Part shown: piece after piece, positions 40,101-51,223 of the stretch | Numbering within the stretch: position 1 is the first letter of the stretch | Layout: the number at the start of each line of letters is the position of its first letter | Origin: Mycobacterium sp. | Lineage (GTDB): Bacteria > Actinomycetota > Actinomycetes > Mycobacteriales > Mycobacteriaceae | Direction of reading: 5' to 3' | Length of the DNA stretch: 64,000 nt | NCBI RefSeq assembly: GCF_029961025.1 | Contig: NZ_JASBVP010000006.1 | Coordinates: forward strand, 62,001 to 126,000 | The notes under the pieces: model-generated | The model's database searches: none | Told to the model about the DNA's origin: nothing | The model's input: the letters and a program-made list of their open reading frames with translations, nothing else | Translations under genes and position numbers: made by a program

Positions 40101-40796
40101 GACCGGGCCGCCCAGGAACGCCGGGCTAAGCGGGCCGAGCGGGAGCTGGCCGAACTGGGCAGGGTCAATCCGCTGGCCCTGGAGGAGTTCGCCGCGCTGG
40201 AGGAGCGCTACAACTTCCTGTCCACCCAGCTCGAGGACGTCAAGGCCGCCCGCAAGGATCTGCTGAACGTCATCGCCGACGTCGATGCGCGCATCGTGCA
40301 GGTGTTCAGCGACGCCTACGCCGACGTGGAACGCGAATTCCGGGACGTGTTCGCCGCGCTGTTTCCCGGCGGGGAGGGTCGGTTGCGGCTCACCGACCCG
40401 GACGACATGCTCACCACCGGCGTCGAGGTGGAGGCCCGCCCACCCGGCAAGAGGGTTAAGCGGCTCTCGCTGCTGTCCGGCGGCGAGAAGGCGCTGGTGG
40501 CGATCGCGATGCTGGTGGCGATCTTTCGGGCCCGTCCGTCGCCGTTCCACGTCCTCGATGAGGTGGAGGCGGCCCTCGACGACGCGAACCTGCGGCGGCT
40601 GCTGGGCCTTTTGGAGCAGCTGCGGGCCCGGTCGCAGCTCATCATCATCACCCACCAGAAGCCGACCATGGAAGTGGCCGACGCGCTCTACGGCGTGACC
40701 ATGGGTGGCGACGGCATCACCACGGTCATCTCGCAGCGGATCCGGGGTCAACGGGTGGGCCCTCGGGCCGGTTCGGTGACGATGCGCGCCGGATGA
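37173..40796 (+). CDS. smc: Chromosome segregation ATPase SMC
   Basis: SMC, 1207 residues. The N-terminal Walker A is [14 protein letters not shown] and the Q-loop is near [12 protein letters not shown]. Two long coiled coils flank the hinge (about residues 510-665: [21 protein letters not shown] to [10 protein letters not shown]). The C-terminal head has the signature [17 protein letters not shown] and Walker [17 protein letters not shown]. It condenses and segregates the chromosome with ScpA and ScpB, which are not encoded here. GTG start with weak Shine-Dalgarno. A 1015-residue open frame on the opposite strand is a shadow. ftsY follows 48 bp on. Confidence 0.97.
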   Translation: MYLKSLTLKGFKSFASPTTLRFEPGITAVVGPNGSGKSNVVDALAWVLGEQGAKTLRGGKMEDVIFAGTSSRAPLGRAEVTVTIDNSDNALPIEYSEVSITRRMFRDGASEYEINGSSCRLMDVQELLSDSGIGREMHVIVGQGRLEEILQARPEDRRAFIEEAAGVLKHRKRKEKALRKLDALAANLARLTDLTTELRRQLKPLGRQADVARRAAAIQADLRDARLRLAADDLVSRHAELKAANDTAVALRREHEETTARLAMASERLAAEESALACLSQRADSVQHAWFRLSTLAERVSATVRVAGERAQHLEREVPADGRTDPDALEAEADAAESRERQLLAELAAAQARLEAAGTALAAREQRAAEAEKAHLAAVRAEADRREGLARLAGQAETMRARADSIEESLTRLAERVERSAAHAQQAQAEFDMVQGRLGELEQGEVRLDEQHERAVAALRLADERVAELQAAERDAERRVASLRARIEALSVALEHKDGAAWLTQNHNGTGLFGSIAKLVKVRPGYAAALGAVLGAAADALAADSLGAARSAVTALKEADGGRAAIVLGDWPAPEDPVPAACPLPDGARWAVDLIEAPPRLRGAMTAMLSGVAVVHDLTQALDLVATRPQLRAVTLDGDLVGAGWVSGGSDRKPSTLELTSEIEKARAELAGAEERAARLTAELAGARAEQAGRRDAAEQALAALNESDATISAIYEQLARLGQEARTADADRRRLLRQREELEIARAQALEELGDLEARVRNAEQADHGPAEPAGPQQIAATRAEVEAARVAEMEARLALRTAEERTTAVRGRAESLRRAAAAERQARLRAQQAQAARKQAAAVAAAVADGGRLLAQRLEQVVVAASRHRDALAAERHQRSQAIAAIRDEVETLSARAAALTDSLHRHEVAEAQAALRVEQLERSVLEQFGMSPADLVAEYGPQVALPPTALELAEYRQARERGERVVAPAPMPFDRAAQERRAKRAERELAELGRVNPLALEEFAALEERYNFLSTQLEDVKAARKDLLNVIADVDARIVQVFSDAYADVEREFRDVFAALFPGGEGRLRLTDPDDMLTTGVEVEARPPGKRVKRLSLLSGGEKALVAIAMLVAIFRARPSPFHVLDEVEAALDDANLRRLLGLLEQLRARSQLIIITHQKPTMEVADALYGVTMGGDGITTVISQRIRGQRVGPRAGSVTMRAG

Positions 40797-40844
40797 TGTC
40801 AGGGGCCGCGGCGCCGGGGATCGCGGCCCTGAAACAATGACGAC

Positions 40845-42134
40845 GTGTCGGGAGGTCTGTGGGTCGCGATAACCGTCGCCGCGGTCGTGGTTGCCCTCGC
40901 GACGCTGATCCTGGGCGTGGTGCTCTACCGCCGGCGACGGCTGCGGGTGTCGGTCCGGCAGGCCGGCGCACCCGATCGCTCCGGGTACACCACCTCCTCG
41001 GGTATTGCTTTCAGCCAGTCACCGCCCGCGGTCCAGCCACCGCCCGCGGTCCGGCCGACGGAGAACCCGGTGCAGCAGCAGGAGACCGCCGGTGCGCCGG
41101 CCCCCGGTGGCGGTGCCGCCGTTTCTCCGGATGCGCTGAGGCGCCCGCATGCCGAGGTCCGGGTGTCCCAGCCCGACACCGTCGCACCCCCGGCACCCGA
41201 TCTCGCGGGTATCTCACCCCCCGAAGGCCGCTTACAGCGATTGCGCGGCCGGCTCGCCAGGTCGCAGAACGCCTTGGGGCGCAGCCTGCTGGGGTTGCTC
41301 GGCGGCGGTGACCTGGACGAAGACTCCTGGCAGGAGGTCGAGGACACCCTGCTGGTCGCCGACGTGGGCCCGGTGGTCACCGCCTCCGTGGTGTCGCGGC
41401 TGCGCAGTCGGCTGGCCAGCGTCACCGTGCGCACCGAGGCCGACGCGCGGGCGGTGCTGCGCGACGTCTTGATCGGGGAGCTGCGCCCGGACATGGACCG
41501 CTCCATCCGCGCGCTGCCGCATGCCGATCGCCCCTCGGTGCTGTTGGTTGTGGGGGTCAACGGCACCGGGAAAACCACCACGGTCGGCAAGCTGGCGCGA
41601 GTGCTGGTCGCCGACGGCCGGCGCGTCGTGCTGGGGGCGGCGGACACCTTCCGCGCCGCGGCCACCGATCAGCTCCAGGCCTGGGCAGCCCGGGTGGGTG
41701 CCGACGTGGTGCGCGGCGCCGAGGGCGCGGATCCGGCGTCGGTGGCGTTCGACGCCGTCGACGAGGGCATCGCCACCGGTGCCGATGTCGTCGTCATCGA
41801 CACCGCCGGGCGGCTGCACACCAAGACCGGGCTGATGGACGAGCTCGGCAAGGTCAAACGGGTGGTGAGCCGGCGCGCCGCGGTCGACGAGGTGTTGTTG
41901 GTGCTCGACGCCACGACCGGCCAAAACGGCTTGGCGCAGGCACGGGTCTTCGCCGATGTCGTCGACATTACCGGCGCGGTGCTGACCAAACTGGACGGGA
42001 CGGCCAAGGGTGGCATCGTCTTTCGTGTCCAGCAGGAACTCGGGGTCCCGGTCAAGCTGGTGGGACTCGGGGAAGGGCCGGACGATCTGGCGCCGTTCGA
42101 ACCCGCCGCCTTCGTCGACGCGCTCCTGGGCTGA
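40845..42134 (+). CDS. ftsY: Signal recognition particle receptor FtsY
   Basis: FtsY, 429 residues. An N-terminal transmembrane segment (about residues 3-25, ending RRRRL) anchors it, which is typical of actinobacterial FtsY; a proline-rich linker follows. The NG GTPase domain begins near residue 120, with G1 GVNGTGKTTTVGKLA, ADTFRAAATDQL, DTAGRLHTK and TKLDGTAKGG. It receives the SRP-ribosome complex; its partner Ffh is encoded about 4.5 kb downstream. No Shine-Dalgarno precedes the GTG. Confidence 0.97.
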   Translation: MSGGLWVAITVAAVVVALATLILGVVLYRRRRLRVSVRQAGAPDRSGYTTSSGIAFSQSPPAVQPPPAVRPTENPVQQQETAGAPAPGGGAAVSPDALRRPHAEVRVSQPDTVAPPAPDLAGISPPEGRLQRLRGRLARSQNALGRSLLGLLGGGDLDEDSWQEVEDTLLVADVGPVVTASVVSRLRSRLASVTVRTEADARAVLRDVLIGELRPDMDRSIRALPHADRPSVLLVVGVNGTGKTTTVGKLARVLVADGRRVVLGAADTFRAAATDQLQAWAARVGADVVRGAEGADPASVAFDAVDEGIATGADVVVIDTAGRLHTKTGLMDELGKVKRVVSRRAAVDEVLLVLDATTGQNGLAQARVFADVVDITGAVLTKLDGTAKGGIVFRVQQELGVPVKLVGLGEGPDDLAPFEPAAFVDALLG

Positions 42135-42181
42135 GACCACTTCGTGGCCGAAATCCCTTCCGGGCGCAGATGTAGCGTTCC

Positions 42182-42219
42182 GTAACGTCGCCGAAACACG
42201 GACGCGTCGAAACGGAAAC
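42182..42219 (+). promoter_or_regulatory. GlnR box upstream of amt-glnB-glnD
   Basis: Reading along the plus strand: GTAAC, 6 bp, GAAAC, 6 bp, GCGTC, 6 bp, GAAAC. This fits the actinobacterial GlnR consensus GTnAC-N6-GAAAC-N6-GTnAC-N6-GAAAC at all but two defined bases, with exact spacing. It lies 90 bp before the amt start. GlnR activates this operon under nitrogen limitation in M. smegmatis and Streptomyces, so the same control is expected here. Confidence 0.8.
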
Positions 42220-42308
42220 AACCGCTGCGCATTGTCGTGGACGAATTGTTCAGTCCGAATCCCTGGCGGCCGTCGCGGACCCGGCCGCGGCGAAGGAGGT
42301 TGGCGCCC

Positions 42309-44025
<1,717 letters not shown>

Positions 44026-44038
44026 GATGGCATGAGAT

Positions 44039-46543
44039 TTGGCGCGGATACCTGATGCGATCCGGATAGCGGTGAAACAGCGCGGACCGGTTCCCCTCGG
44101 GCCTTCCCGGTGGGACGCCGAGGCTTCGGAGAGTCTTCGTCCGGCAACCGATTTGGCCGCCGCACGGGAGCGGTTGCTGGCCCGTGGGCCGCGGGAGCTG
44201 GACGCGGTTGAGCTCCGCGAGGCATGGCTGAACCTGCACGAGTCGTGGTTGACGACCAAGGCGGCGCAGATCGGACTCAGCGATACCGGGGGCTTCGCGA
44301 TCATTGCGACCGGTGGACTGGGCCGCCGCGAACTGCTGCCCCACTCCGACTTGGACCTGCTGCTTTTACATGACGACATGCCTGCCGATGTCGTCGGCCG
44401 GGTCGCGGATCTGCTGTGGTATCCGTTGTGGGATGCCAACATTCGTCTTGACCACTGTGTGCGAACCGTCGCCGACGCGCTGCACGTCGCCAAAACGGAG
44501 ATCTCCGCCGGCCTGGCGATGCTGGAGGCCCGCCACATCGCCGGCAATGCGGCGTTGTCCGCGCAGTTGGTGGCCGGGGTGCGGCAGCAATGGCGTTTCG
44601 GAATCCGTTGCCGCTTCGATGAGCTCGTCGACGTGACGCGGGCCCGCTGGCATCGCAGCGGTGAGATCGCGCACCGTGCGGAGCCAGATTTGAAATACGG
44701 CCGTGGTGGGCTGCGCGATGTCCAGTTGCTCGATGCGCTGGCGATTGCCCAGCTGGCCGACCGGCACATCGTGCACCGGCCGGACAGCCCGGGGGGATCG
44801 TTGACCGGCGCGTATCGGACGCTGCTCGATATCCGCACCGAACTGCACCGGGTTTCCGGGCGCGAACGTGATGTACTGCTAGCGCAGTACGCGGATGAGA
44901 TCAGCACCGCCCTGGGCCTTGGTGACCGATTCGACTTGGCGCGTCGTTTGTCCGACGCCGCTCGCACCATCAGCTACCGGGTCGATGCCGGGCTGCGGAC
45001 CGCCGCCAACTCGTTGCCAAGGCAGGGGATTTCGGGGTTGCGGTGGCGGCGCCGACCGCTGGAGGAGGGTGTCGTGGAGTACGCCGGGGAGGTGGTGCTC
45101 GCCCGGGACGCCCGGCCGGAACGCGACCCGGGGTTGCTGCTGCGAGTGGCCGCGGCGTCGGCCGTCGCCCAAACCCCTATTGCGGCGGCTACCCTGAGCC
45201 GGCTCGCCGATACCGCCCCCGAACTGCACACCCCCTGGCCACCCGGGGCATTAGACGACCTGCTGGTTTTGCTCGGCGCCGGCCGGAGCGCGGTGGTGAC
45301 GATAGAATCCCTCGACCGCGCGGGGCTGTGGGGGCGGATGTTCCCCGAATGGAGCGCAATCCGCGATCTGCCCCCACGTGATGTTGTCCATACCTGGACG
45401 GTTGATCGTCATTTGGTTGAAACTGCAGTGCAAGCAAGCGCTTTCACGACCCGTGTGGCACGGCCCGACCTGCTGGTGCTGGGTGCGCTGCTGCACGACA
45501 TCGGTAAAGGCCGGGGTGGCGATCACAGCGAGATCGGTGCCGAACTGGCTGCGCAGATCGGCACCCGGCTGGGAATGCCGCCCGCGGACGTCGAGCGACT
45601 GTCGGCCCTGGTGCGTCACCACCTGCTGTTGGTCAAGATGGCCACTCGCCGCGACCTGAATGATCCGCAGACCATCACAACCGTCGCGAACGCCGTCGGT
45701 GGCGATCCGGTGCTGCTCGACGTGCTGCACGCGCTGACCATGGCCGACGCGCTGGCCACCGGCCCCGGGATGTGGGGTGAGTGGAAGGAGTCGCTGGTGG
45801 GCGAGCTGGTGCGCCGCTGCCGTGCCGTGATGGCCGGCGAGCCCATGCCGCGCCCCGATCCGCTTGATCCCCGCTATCTTTCGTTAGCGGAGGGCCACGA
45901 GGTGCACGTGGAGGTCCGCGAGAACGGCGGCCCGCGTCTCTATCGGGTAGTCATGATCGCGCCCAATCGGCGGGGATTGCTGTCGAAAGCCGCGGGTGTG
46001 TTAGCCCTGAACTCGTTGCGGGTGCATTCCGCCGCGGTGAACGTTCACCGGGATACGGCGATCAACGAATTCGTGGTGTCGCCCCACTTCGGCTCCCCGG
46101 CCGCTGCCGACCTGCTGCGTCAGCAGTTCGTCGGCGCGCTTGCGGGTGAGATCGACGTTCTCGGCATGCTGGAGCGGCGCAGCCCGGAGGCCACTTCCGC
46201 CATGGTCGGCGAGGTTCGGGCGGGGGTGCCCGCGCCGCCGTCGAGCGCCGCTCCCCGCATTCGGTGGTTCGACGGCACCGCCCCCGGACAGCGGATCGTT
46301 GAGATCCGCACCACCGACCGGATCGGTTTGCTGGCGTTGCTCACCCGGGCGCTGGAGCGTGCCGGGGCGGATATCGTGTGGGCGAAGGTCACCACCGTCG
46401 GGTCGACGGTGGACGACACGTTTTGCGTCGTGTTGCCGGGACCGGTCGCCGGCGGGTCGGCCGGCGAACCCGACTCGAGCGGACGGGTGGTTGTTCAGCG
46501 GGAGCTGGCGGCCGTGTTGCCTGCCGCCGCGAACACCGGCTGA
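44039..46543 (+). CDS. glnD: PII nucleotidyltransferase/uridylyl-removing enzyme GlnD
   Basis: GlnD, up to 834 residues. The nucleotidyltransferase site [19 protein letters not shown], a GlnD-specific helical region, the HD domain [20 protein letters not shown] and two ACT domains at about 620-700 and 745-825 occur in family order. It adenylylates (uridylylates in enterics) and demodifies PII. The frame opens with TTG 13 bp after glnB; a GTG at 44072 is another candidate, and homology really starts near [12 protein letters not shown]. No good Shine-Dalgarno decides. Confidence 0.94.
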   Translation: MARIPDAIRIAVKQRGPVPLGPSRWDAEASESLRPATDLAAARERLLARGPRELDAVELREAWLNLHESWLTTKAAQIGLSDTGGFAIIATGGLGRRELLPHSDLDLLLLHDDMPADVVGRVADLLWYPLWDANIRLDHCVRTVADALHVAKTEISAGLAMLEARHIAGNAALSAQLVAGVRQQWRFGIRCRFDELVDVTRARWHRSGEIAHRAEPDLKYGRGGLRDVQLLDALAIAQLADRHIVHRPDSPGGSLTGAYRTLLDIRTELHRVSGRERDVLLAQYADEISTALGLGDRFDLARRLSDAARTISYRVDAGLRTAANSLPRQGISGLRWRRRPLEEGVVEYAGEVVLARDARPERDPGLLLRVAAASAVAQTPIAAATLSRLADTAPELHTPWPPGALDDLLVLLGAGRSAVVTIESLDRAGLWGRMFPEWSAIRDLPPRDVVHTWTVDRHLVETAVQASAFTTRVARPDLLVLGALLHDIGKGRGGDHSEIGAELAAQIGTRLGMPPADVERLSALVRHHLLLVKMATRRDLNDPQTITTVANAVGGDPVLLDVLHALTMADALATGPGMWGEWKESLVGELVRRCRAVMAGEPMPRPDPLDPRYLSLAEGHEVHVEVRENGGPRLYRVVMIAPNRRGLLSKAAGVLALNSLRVHSAAVNVHRDTAINEFVVSPHFGSPAAADLLRQQFVGALAGEIDVLGMLERRSPEATSAMVGEVRAGVPAPPSSAAPRIRWFDGTAPGQRIVEIRTTDRIGLLALLTRALERAGADIVWAKVTTVGSTVDDTFCVVLPGPVAGGSAGEPDSSGRVVVQRELAAVLPAAANTG

Positions 46544-46657
46544 GCCTGCCGCCGAAAGGTCAGGGATCGCGGGTGCGGGGTGGTCATTGCGGTCGGCGGT
46601 GGCGGAGGTCAAAAGTCGGCCTCCACCTCACCGGCGGTGCCCGGCTAGGCTGGCGGC

Positions 46658-48208
46658 GTGTTTGAATCGCTGTCCGACCGGCTGACCGGGGCCCTGAAGG
46701 GGCTGCGGGGCAAAGGCCGGCTGACCGAGGCCGATATCGAGGCCACCACCCGCGAGATCCGGTTGGCCTTGCTGGAAGCCGATGTCTCCCTGCCGGTGGT
46801 CCGGGCGTTCATCGGCCGCATCAAGGAGCGCGCCAGGGGAGCCGAGGTATCCGGTGCGCTCAACCCCGCTCAGCAGGTCGTCAAGATCGTCAACGAGGAG
46901 CTGATTGGCATCCTCGGCGGCCAAACCCGCCCGCTGGCGTTTGCTAAGACGCCGCCGACCGTGGTGATGCTGGCCGGCTTGCAGGGCTCCGGTAAGACCA
47001 CGCTGGCGGGCAAGCTGGCCGCCTGGCTTCGCGGGCAAGGGCACATCCCGCTTCTGGTGGCCGCGGACCTGCAGCGCCCGGCGGCGGTGACCCAGCTGCA
47101 GGTCATCGGCCGGCGGGCCGGCGTCGCGGTGTTCGCGCCACACCCGGGCGCCTCGGCCGAGACGGGCCCGGGCGACCCGGTCGCCGTCGCGGCCCAGGGG
47201 CTTGCCGAAGCCAAGGCCAAGCATTTCGATGTCGTCATCGTCGACACGGCCGGGCGGCTGGGCATCGATGACGAGATGATGGCCCAGGCCGCGGCCATCC
47301 GGGCGGCGATCCATCCCGATGAGGTGCTGTTCGTCCTGGACGCGATGACCGGCCAGGACGCCGTCACCACCGCCGAGGCGTTTCGCGAAGGGGTCGGGTT
47401 CACCGGCGTGGTGCTGACCAAGCTCGATGGCGACGCGCGCGGCGGCGCCGCGCTGTCGGTGCGCGAAGTGACCGGGGTGCCGATCCTATTCGCCTCAACC
47501 GGCGAGAAGTTGACGGACTTCGACGTCTTTCATCCGGATCGGATGGCCAGCCGCATTTTGGGCATGGGCGATCTGCTGAGCCTGATCGAACAGGCCGAAC
47601 AGGTGTTCGACGCCCGGCAGGCCGAGGCCGCCGCCGCCAAGATCGGTTCCGGTGAGTTCACGCTGGAGGACTTCCTCGAGCAGATGCTGGCCCTCCGCAA
47701 GCTGGGCCCGATCGGCAACCTGCTGGGCATGTTGCCGGGTGCGGGCCAGATGAAGGAGGCGCTGGCCGCCGTCGATGACCGACAACTCGACCGGCTGCAG
47801 GCCATCATCCGCGGGATGACACCGCAAGAGCGGGCCGATCCGAGGATCATCAACGCCTCACGGAGGCTGCGGATCGCCAAGGGGTCCGGTGTCACGGTGG
47901 CCGAGGTCAACCAGCTGGTCGACCGGTTTTTCGAGGCCCGCAAGGTGATGTCATCGATGGTCGGCGGCATGGCGATGCCCGGTCTGGGCCGCAAATCCCC
48001 GACCCGCAAAGCCGCCAAAGCCAAGGGGGCCAAGGGAGCCAAAGGGAGGAAAGCCAAAAAGCGTGGCCCTACCCCGGCGCAGCGCAGTCCGATGGGTCTG
48101 CCCGCGGGCTTCCCCGACTTGTCGCACCTGCCTCCCGGTCTCGACGAGTTGCCGCCCGGGCTGGCCGACTTCGACCTGTCCAAGCTGAAGTTCCCGGGAA
48201 AGAAGTAG
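46658..48208 (+). CDS. ffh: Signal recognition particle protein Ffh
   Basis: Ffh, 516 residues. The N domain starts MFESLSDRLTGALKGLRGKG. The GTPase has GLQGSGKTTLAGKLA, AADLQRPAAVTQL, VDTAGRLGIDDEMM and TKLDGDARGG. The M domain (from about residue 320) holds the methionine-rich signal-sequence groove and RNA-binding GSGVTVAEVNQLV. The tail is lysine-rich and then proline-rich. With 4.5S RNA, which is not in the window, and FtsY it targets membrane proteins. GTG start. The amidohydrolase gene begins 7 bp after the stop. Confidence 0.97.
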   Translation: MFESLSDRLTGALKGLRGKGRLTEADIEATTREIRLALLEADVSLPVVRAFIGRIKERARGAEVSGALNPAQQVVKIVNEELIGILGGQTRPLAFAKTPPTVVMLAGLQGSGKTTLAGKLAAWLRGQGHIPLLVAADLQRPAAVTQLQVIGRRAGVAVFAPHPGASAETGPGDPVAVAAQGLAEAKAKHFDVVIVDTAGRLGIDDEMMAQAAAIRAAIHPDEVLFVLDAMTGQDAVTTAEAFREGVGFTGVVLTKLDGDARGGAALSVREVTGVPILFASTGEKLTDFDVFHPDRMASRILGMGDLLSLIEQAEQVFDARQAEAAAAKIGSGEFTLEDFLEQMLALRKLGPIGNLLGMLPGAGQMKEALAAVDDRQLDRLQAIIRGMTPQERADPRIINASRRLRIAKGSGVTVAEVNQLVDRFFEARKVMSSMVGGMAMPGLGRKSPTRKAAKAKGAKGAKGRKAKKRGPTPAQRSPMGLPAGFPDLSHLPPGLDELPPGLADFDLSKLKFPGKK

Positions 48209-48215
48209 CCGCACC

Positions 48216-49316
48216 GTGCGACTGCACGTGCGCGGGTTGGCCCTGCCCGCCGAGGCCCCGATCGAGCTGTGGGTCGTCGACGGACACCTCAGTGCCGAGC
48301 CGGTCGCTGGCGCCGAGACGGTGTTCGGCGCCGACGGGGATGGCTGGATCCTGCCCGGGCTGGTGGATGCGCACTGTCATATCGGGCTGGGACCGCAGGG
48401 CGCGGTCGACCTCGGTGAGGCGCTCACCCAGGCCGAGACGGAACGCGATGTCGGCGCGCTGTTGCTGCGAGACTGCGGATCGCCGATCGACACCCGGGGT
48501 CTCGATGACCGGGACGACGTTCCGCGCATCATTCGCGCCGGCCGTCACCTGGCCCGGCCGAAACGCTACATCCGCGGGGTGGCGCTGGACCTCGAGGACG
48601 AATCCCAGCTGCCGGCGGCGGTCGAGGCCCAGGCCCGCCGCGGCGACGGCTGGGTCAAACTCGTCGGGGACTGGATCGACCGGGAGGCCGGTGACCTGGC
48701 ACCGCTGTGGTCCCACGAGATCCTCAAGGTCGCCGTCGACACCGCTCACGCGCACGGGGCGCGGGTCACCGCACACGTTTTCGGCGAGGATGCGCTGCCG
48801 GGCCTGATCACCGCGGGCGTCGACTGTATCGAGCACGGGCCGGGGGTCACCGACGAGGTCATCGAGTTGATGCTGGCCCACGGCACCGCGTTGGTGCCGA
48901 CCCTGATCAACGTCGACAATTTTCCCCGGATCGCCGACTCCGCGCAGCGCTACCCCAGGTATGCGGCCCACATGCGGGACCTCTATGCGCACAGCCGCCG
49001 CCGAGTCGGTGCCGCCCGCGAGGCCGGGGTGCCGATCTATGCCGGCACCGACGCCGGCGGTGGCATCACCCATGGCCGCATCGCCGACGAGGTCGAGGCG
49101 CTCAAAGGCATTGGGATGAGCCCCACCGAGGCGCTGGGCGCCGCCTGCTGGGACGCCCGACGCTGGCTGGGCCGGCCGGGTTTGGCCCACGGGGCGCCCG
49201 CCGACCTGGTGTGCTACACCCACGATCCGCGGCAGTCCGCCGCCGTGCTGCGCCGGCCCGATGTGGTGATCCTGCGCGGACGGTTGTACCGAGCGCCCGG
49301 CGGCGATGGCGGTTAA
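48216..49316 (+). CDS. Metal-dependent amidohydrolase
   Basis: A 366-residue amidohydrolase of the Rv2915c type. The metal motif HxH is in LVDAHCHIGL, the carboxylated-lysine region is probably GWVKLVGDWID, and further histidines are in VTAHVFGEDALPG and CIEHGPG. The catalytic Asp is in YAGTDAGGGITHG. The C-terminal beta-sandwich piece GAPADLVCYTHDPRQ closes the fold. Substrate is unknown; prolidase- or imidazolonepropionase-like activity is typical for relatives. It is 7 bp from ffh and 9 bp before pknI. Confidence 0.87.
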   Translation: MRLHVRGLALPAEAPIELWVVDGHLSAEPVAGAETVFGADGDGWILPGLVDAHCHIGLGPQGAVDLGEALTQAETERDVGALLLRDCGSPIDTRGLDDRDDVPRIIRAGRHLARPKRYIRGVALDLEDESQLPAAVEAQARRGDGWVKLVGDWIDREAGDLAPLWSHEILKVAVDTAHAHGARVTAHVFGEDALPGLITAGVDCIEHGPGVTDEVIELMLAHGTALVPTLINVDNFPRIADSAQRYPRYAAHMRDLYAHSRRRVGAAREAGVPIYAGTDAGGGITHGRIADEVEALKGIGMSPTEALGAACWDARRWLGRPGLAHGAPADLVCYTHDPRQSAAVLRRPDVVILRGRLYRAPGGDGG

Positions 49317-49325
49317 TATCGGGGC

Positions 49326-51098
49326 ATGCCGTTAGCCCAGGGCACGTCTTTTGCTGGGTACACCATTTTGGGACTCCTGGGCTCCGGCGGAATGGGTGAG
49401 GTCTATCTGGCGCAACATCCACGACTGCCGCGCCGCGACGCGCTGAAAGTCCTCCCCAAGGCGGCGACCGCGGACCACCAGTTCCGGGAGCGGTTCCAGC
49501 GCGAAGCCGACGTGGCCGCCACGCTGTATCACCCGCACATCGTGGCGGTGCATGACCGCGGCGAGTTCGAGGGGCAGCTCTGGATCGCGATGGACTACGT
49601 CGACGGCACCGATGCCGCCACGCTCGTCCGGGACCGATTCCCGGCCGGCATGCCGGTCGGCGATGCGCTGGCGATCATCTCCGCGATCGCCGGCGCTCTT
49701 GACTACGCCCACCAGCGCGGTCTGCTGCACCGCGATGTCAAGCCCGCCAACATCCTGCTCACCGATCCGGAAGCCGGTGAGCGACGGATTCTGCTGGCCG
49801 ACTTCGGAATAGCGCGATACCTCGGTGACCCCAGCGGGCTCACGGCGACCAACTTGACGTTGGGGACGGTGGCCTACGCCGCGCCCGAACAACTGATGGG
49901 TTCCGCCGTCGACGGCCGCGCCGACCAGTACGCGCTGGCGGCCACCGCGTTTCACCTGCTCACCGGCGCGCCGCCGTTTCGGGATGCCAACCCGGTCGCG
50001 GTCATCAGCGCGCATCTGACCGGCACGCCGCCGAAACTCAGCGACCGGCGCCCGGAACTGGCGCCACTTGACGGCGCGGTGGCCACCGCTCTGGCCAAGG
50101 ATCCCAACGACCGCTTCGGCCGCTGCCGGGATTTCGCCGAGGCGCTGACCACCGGCGTTTCGACCGGCGTTTCGACCGGCAGTGCCGGCCCGAAGACCTA
50201 CGACATCGCCGGCGCCGTCGGCTATCCCGACGCCGGATCCGGGGTGGATCCCGCATACGCCGGATCGACCCTCATCTCCGCGGAGGCACCGAGGGGCCCG
50301 GCCGGGCTGTCACCGGCCGGGCGCCTCGGGAACGGGACCCCCGCGACGGCTGCTCCGGAGCCCGGGGCGGTGGAGGACATGCCGGCTGCGCCGACGCGCC
50401 ACCGGCGGCGCTGGCTGCTCGGCGGGTTGGTGGCGGCTTCCGCGTTGCTGCTGGCGGTTCTTGGCAAGCTGGCCCTCGGCGGTGGGACCGGCGGGCAGAC
50501 CGACCGGGCCTCGGCTCCGAGCCCGGCGTCCGCGACTCGCACATCCGTGCCGGCCGTCGCGCCGCCGCGCAGCGTCTCGGGCGTCCCCCCGGCCCCCCTC
50601 GATGGCGTCTACCGGGTGGACATCGACCGTGCGCAGCAGACCTTTAACGACAGTCCCGATCCGCAGCCGCCGAACGTGACCACCTGGTGGGCGTTTCGCT
50701 CGGCGTGCACTCCGGGGGGATGCGTCGCCGACGCGGTTATGCTCGACAGCGACAACCACCAAAAGGTGAGCTCAACGGCCGGGCCGCCGGTGGTGCTGGA
50801 TTTTCGCGAGGGCGCCTGGCAGTCGCGGCCGCAAACCTTGCAGTTTCCGTGCGTTTCAGCTAACGGAACACCGAGCAAAGAAACCGTGACGCAGGTGCTG
50901 TCGTTGCAACCGCACACCAGCGGCCCGCTGCGCGGGGTGATGACGGTGACCGTTCAAACCAACGAGTGCGGCCAGCAGGGTGGGCAGATCTCGATTCCGG
51001 CGGTAGCCGAGCGGGTCGGCGCCGTCCCGCCCGACGTCACCGTGCCCAACCCGGCGCCCGGCTCGCCCCCGGCGCCGACCACGACGCCGAGTCGCTGA
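49326..51098 (+). CDS. pknI: Serine/threonine protein kinase PknI
   Basis: A 590-residue transmembrane kinase in the M. tuberculosis pknI position. The kinase domain (about 10-275) shows GSGGMGEV, the lysine in [23 protein letters not shown] and APE, so it should be active. A linker with two 12-bp duplicated units (TGVSTGVS) follows. The transmembrane helix is at about 360-380. The exported domain has four cysteines ([20 protein letters not shown]) and ends in a proline-rich tail. PknI is linked to growth control in acidic, low-oxygen conditions. A related, degenerate kinase gene follows after 125 bp. Confidence 0.92.
   Translation: MPLAQGTSFAGYTILGLLGSGGMGEVYLAQHPRLPRRDALKVLPKAATADHQFRERFQREADVAATLYHPHIVAVHDRGEFEGQLWIAMDYVDGTDAATLVRDRFPAGMPVGDALAIISAIAGALDYAHQRGLLHRDVKPANILLTDPEAGERRILLADFGIARYLGDPSGLTATNLTLGTVAYAAPEQLMGSAVDGRADQYALAATAFHLLTGAPPFRDANPVAVISAHLTGTPPKLSDRRPELAPLDGAVATALAKDPNDRFGRCRDFAEALTTGVSTGVSTGSAGPKTYDIAGAVGYPDAGSGVDPAYAGSTLISAEAPRGPAGLSPAGRLGNGTPATAAPEPGAVEDMPAAPTRHRRRWLLGGLVAASALLLAVLGKLALGGGTGGQTDRASAPSPASATRTSVPAVAPPRSVSGVPPAPLDGVYRVDIDRAQQTFNDSPDPQPPNVTTWWAFRSACTPGGCVADAVMLDSDNHQKVSSTAGPPVVLDFREGAWQSRPQTLQFPCVSANGTPSKETVTQVLSLQPHTSGPLRGVMTVTVQTNECGQQGGQISIPAVAERVGAVPPDVTVPNPAPGSPPAPTTTPSR
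50151..50174 (+). repeat. 12-bp tandem duplication in the pknI linker
   Basis: ACCGGCGTTTCG is repeated twice exactly and a third time in part (ACCGGCAGTGCC). It encodes [12 protein letters not shown] in the juxtamembrane linker, adds no frameshift and places extra Ser/Thr residues in a region where such kinases are often autophosphorylated. Confidence 0.75.
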
Positions 51099-51223
51099 TC
51101 GCCGCGGCGGCCGGCCAAGGCACGGCGGCGCCGAAGGGGTGCGAATCCGCGGGATCAGCGCCGGTGGCGCGCGCCGGCTGTGCAGAAGAAGCGGGCGGCC
51201 GCGGCGACCGATAGGATTCGGGA

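Noticed and set aside
37704..40751. 1015-codon open frame opposite smc
   Set aside because: It is fully covered by smc coiled-coil coding sequence. The low-complexity Gln/Gly/Leu composition results from reading Ala/Glu/Arg codons backwards.
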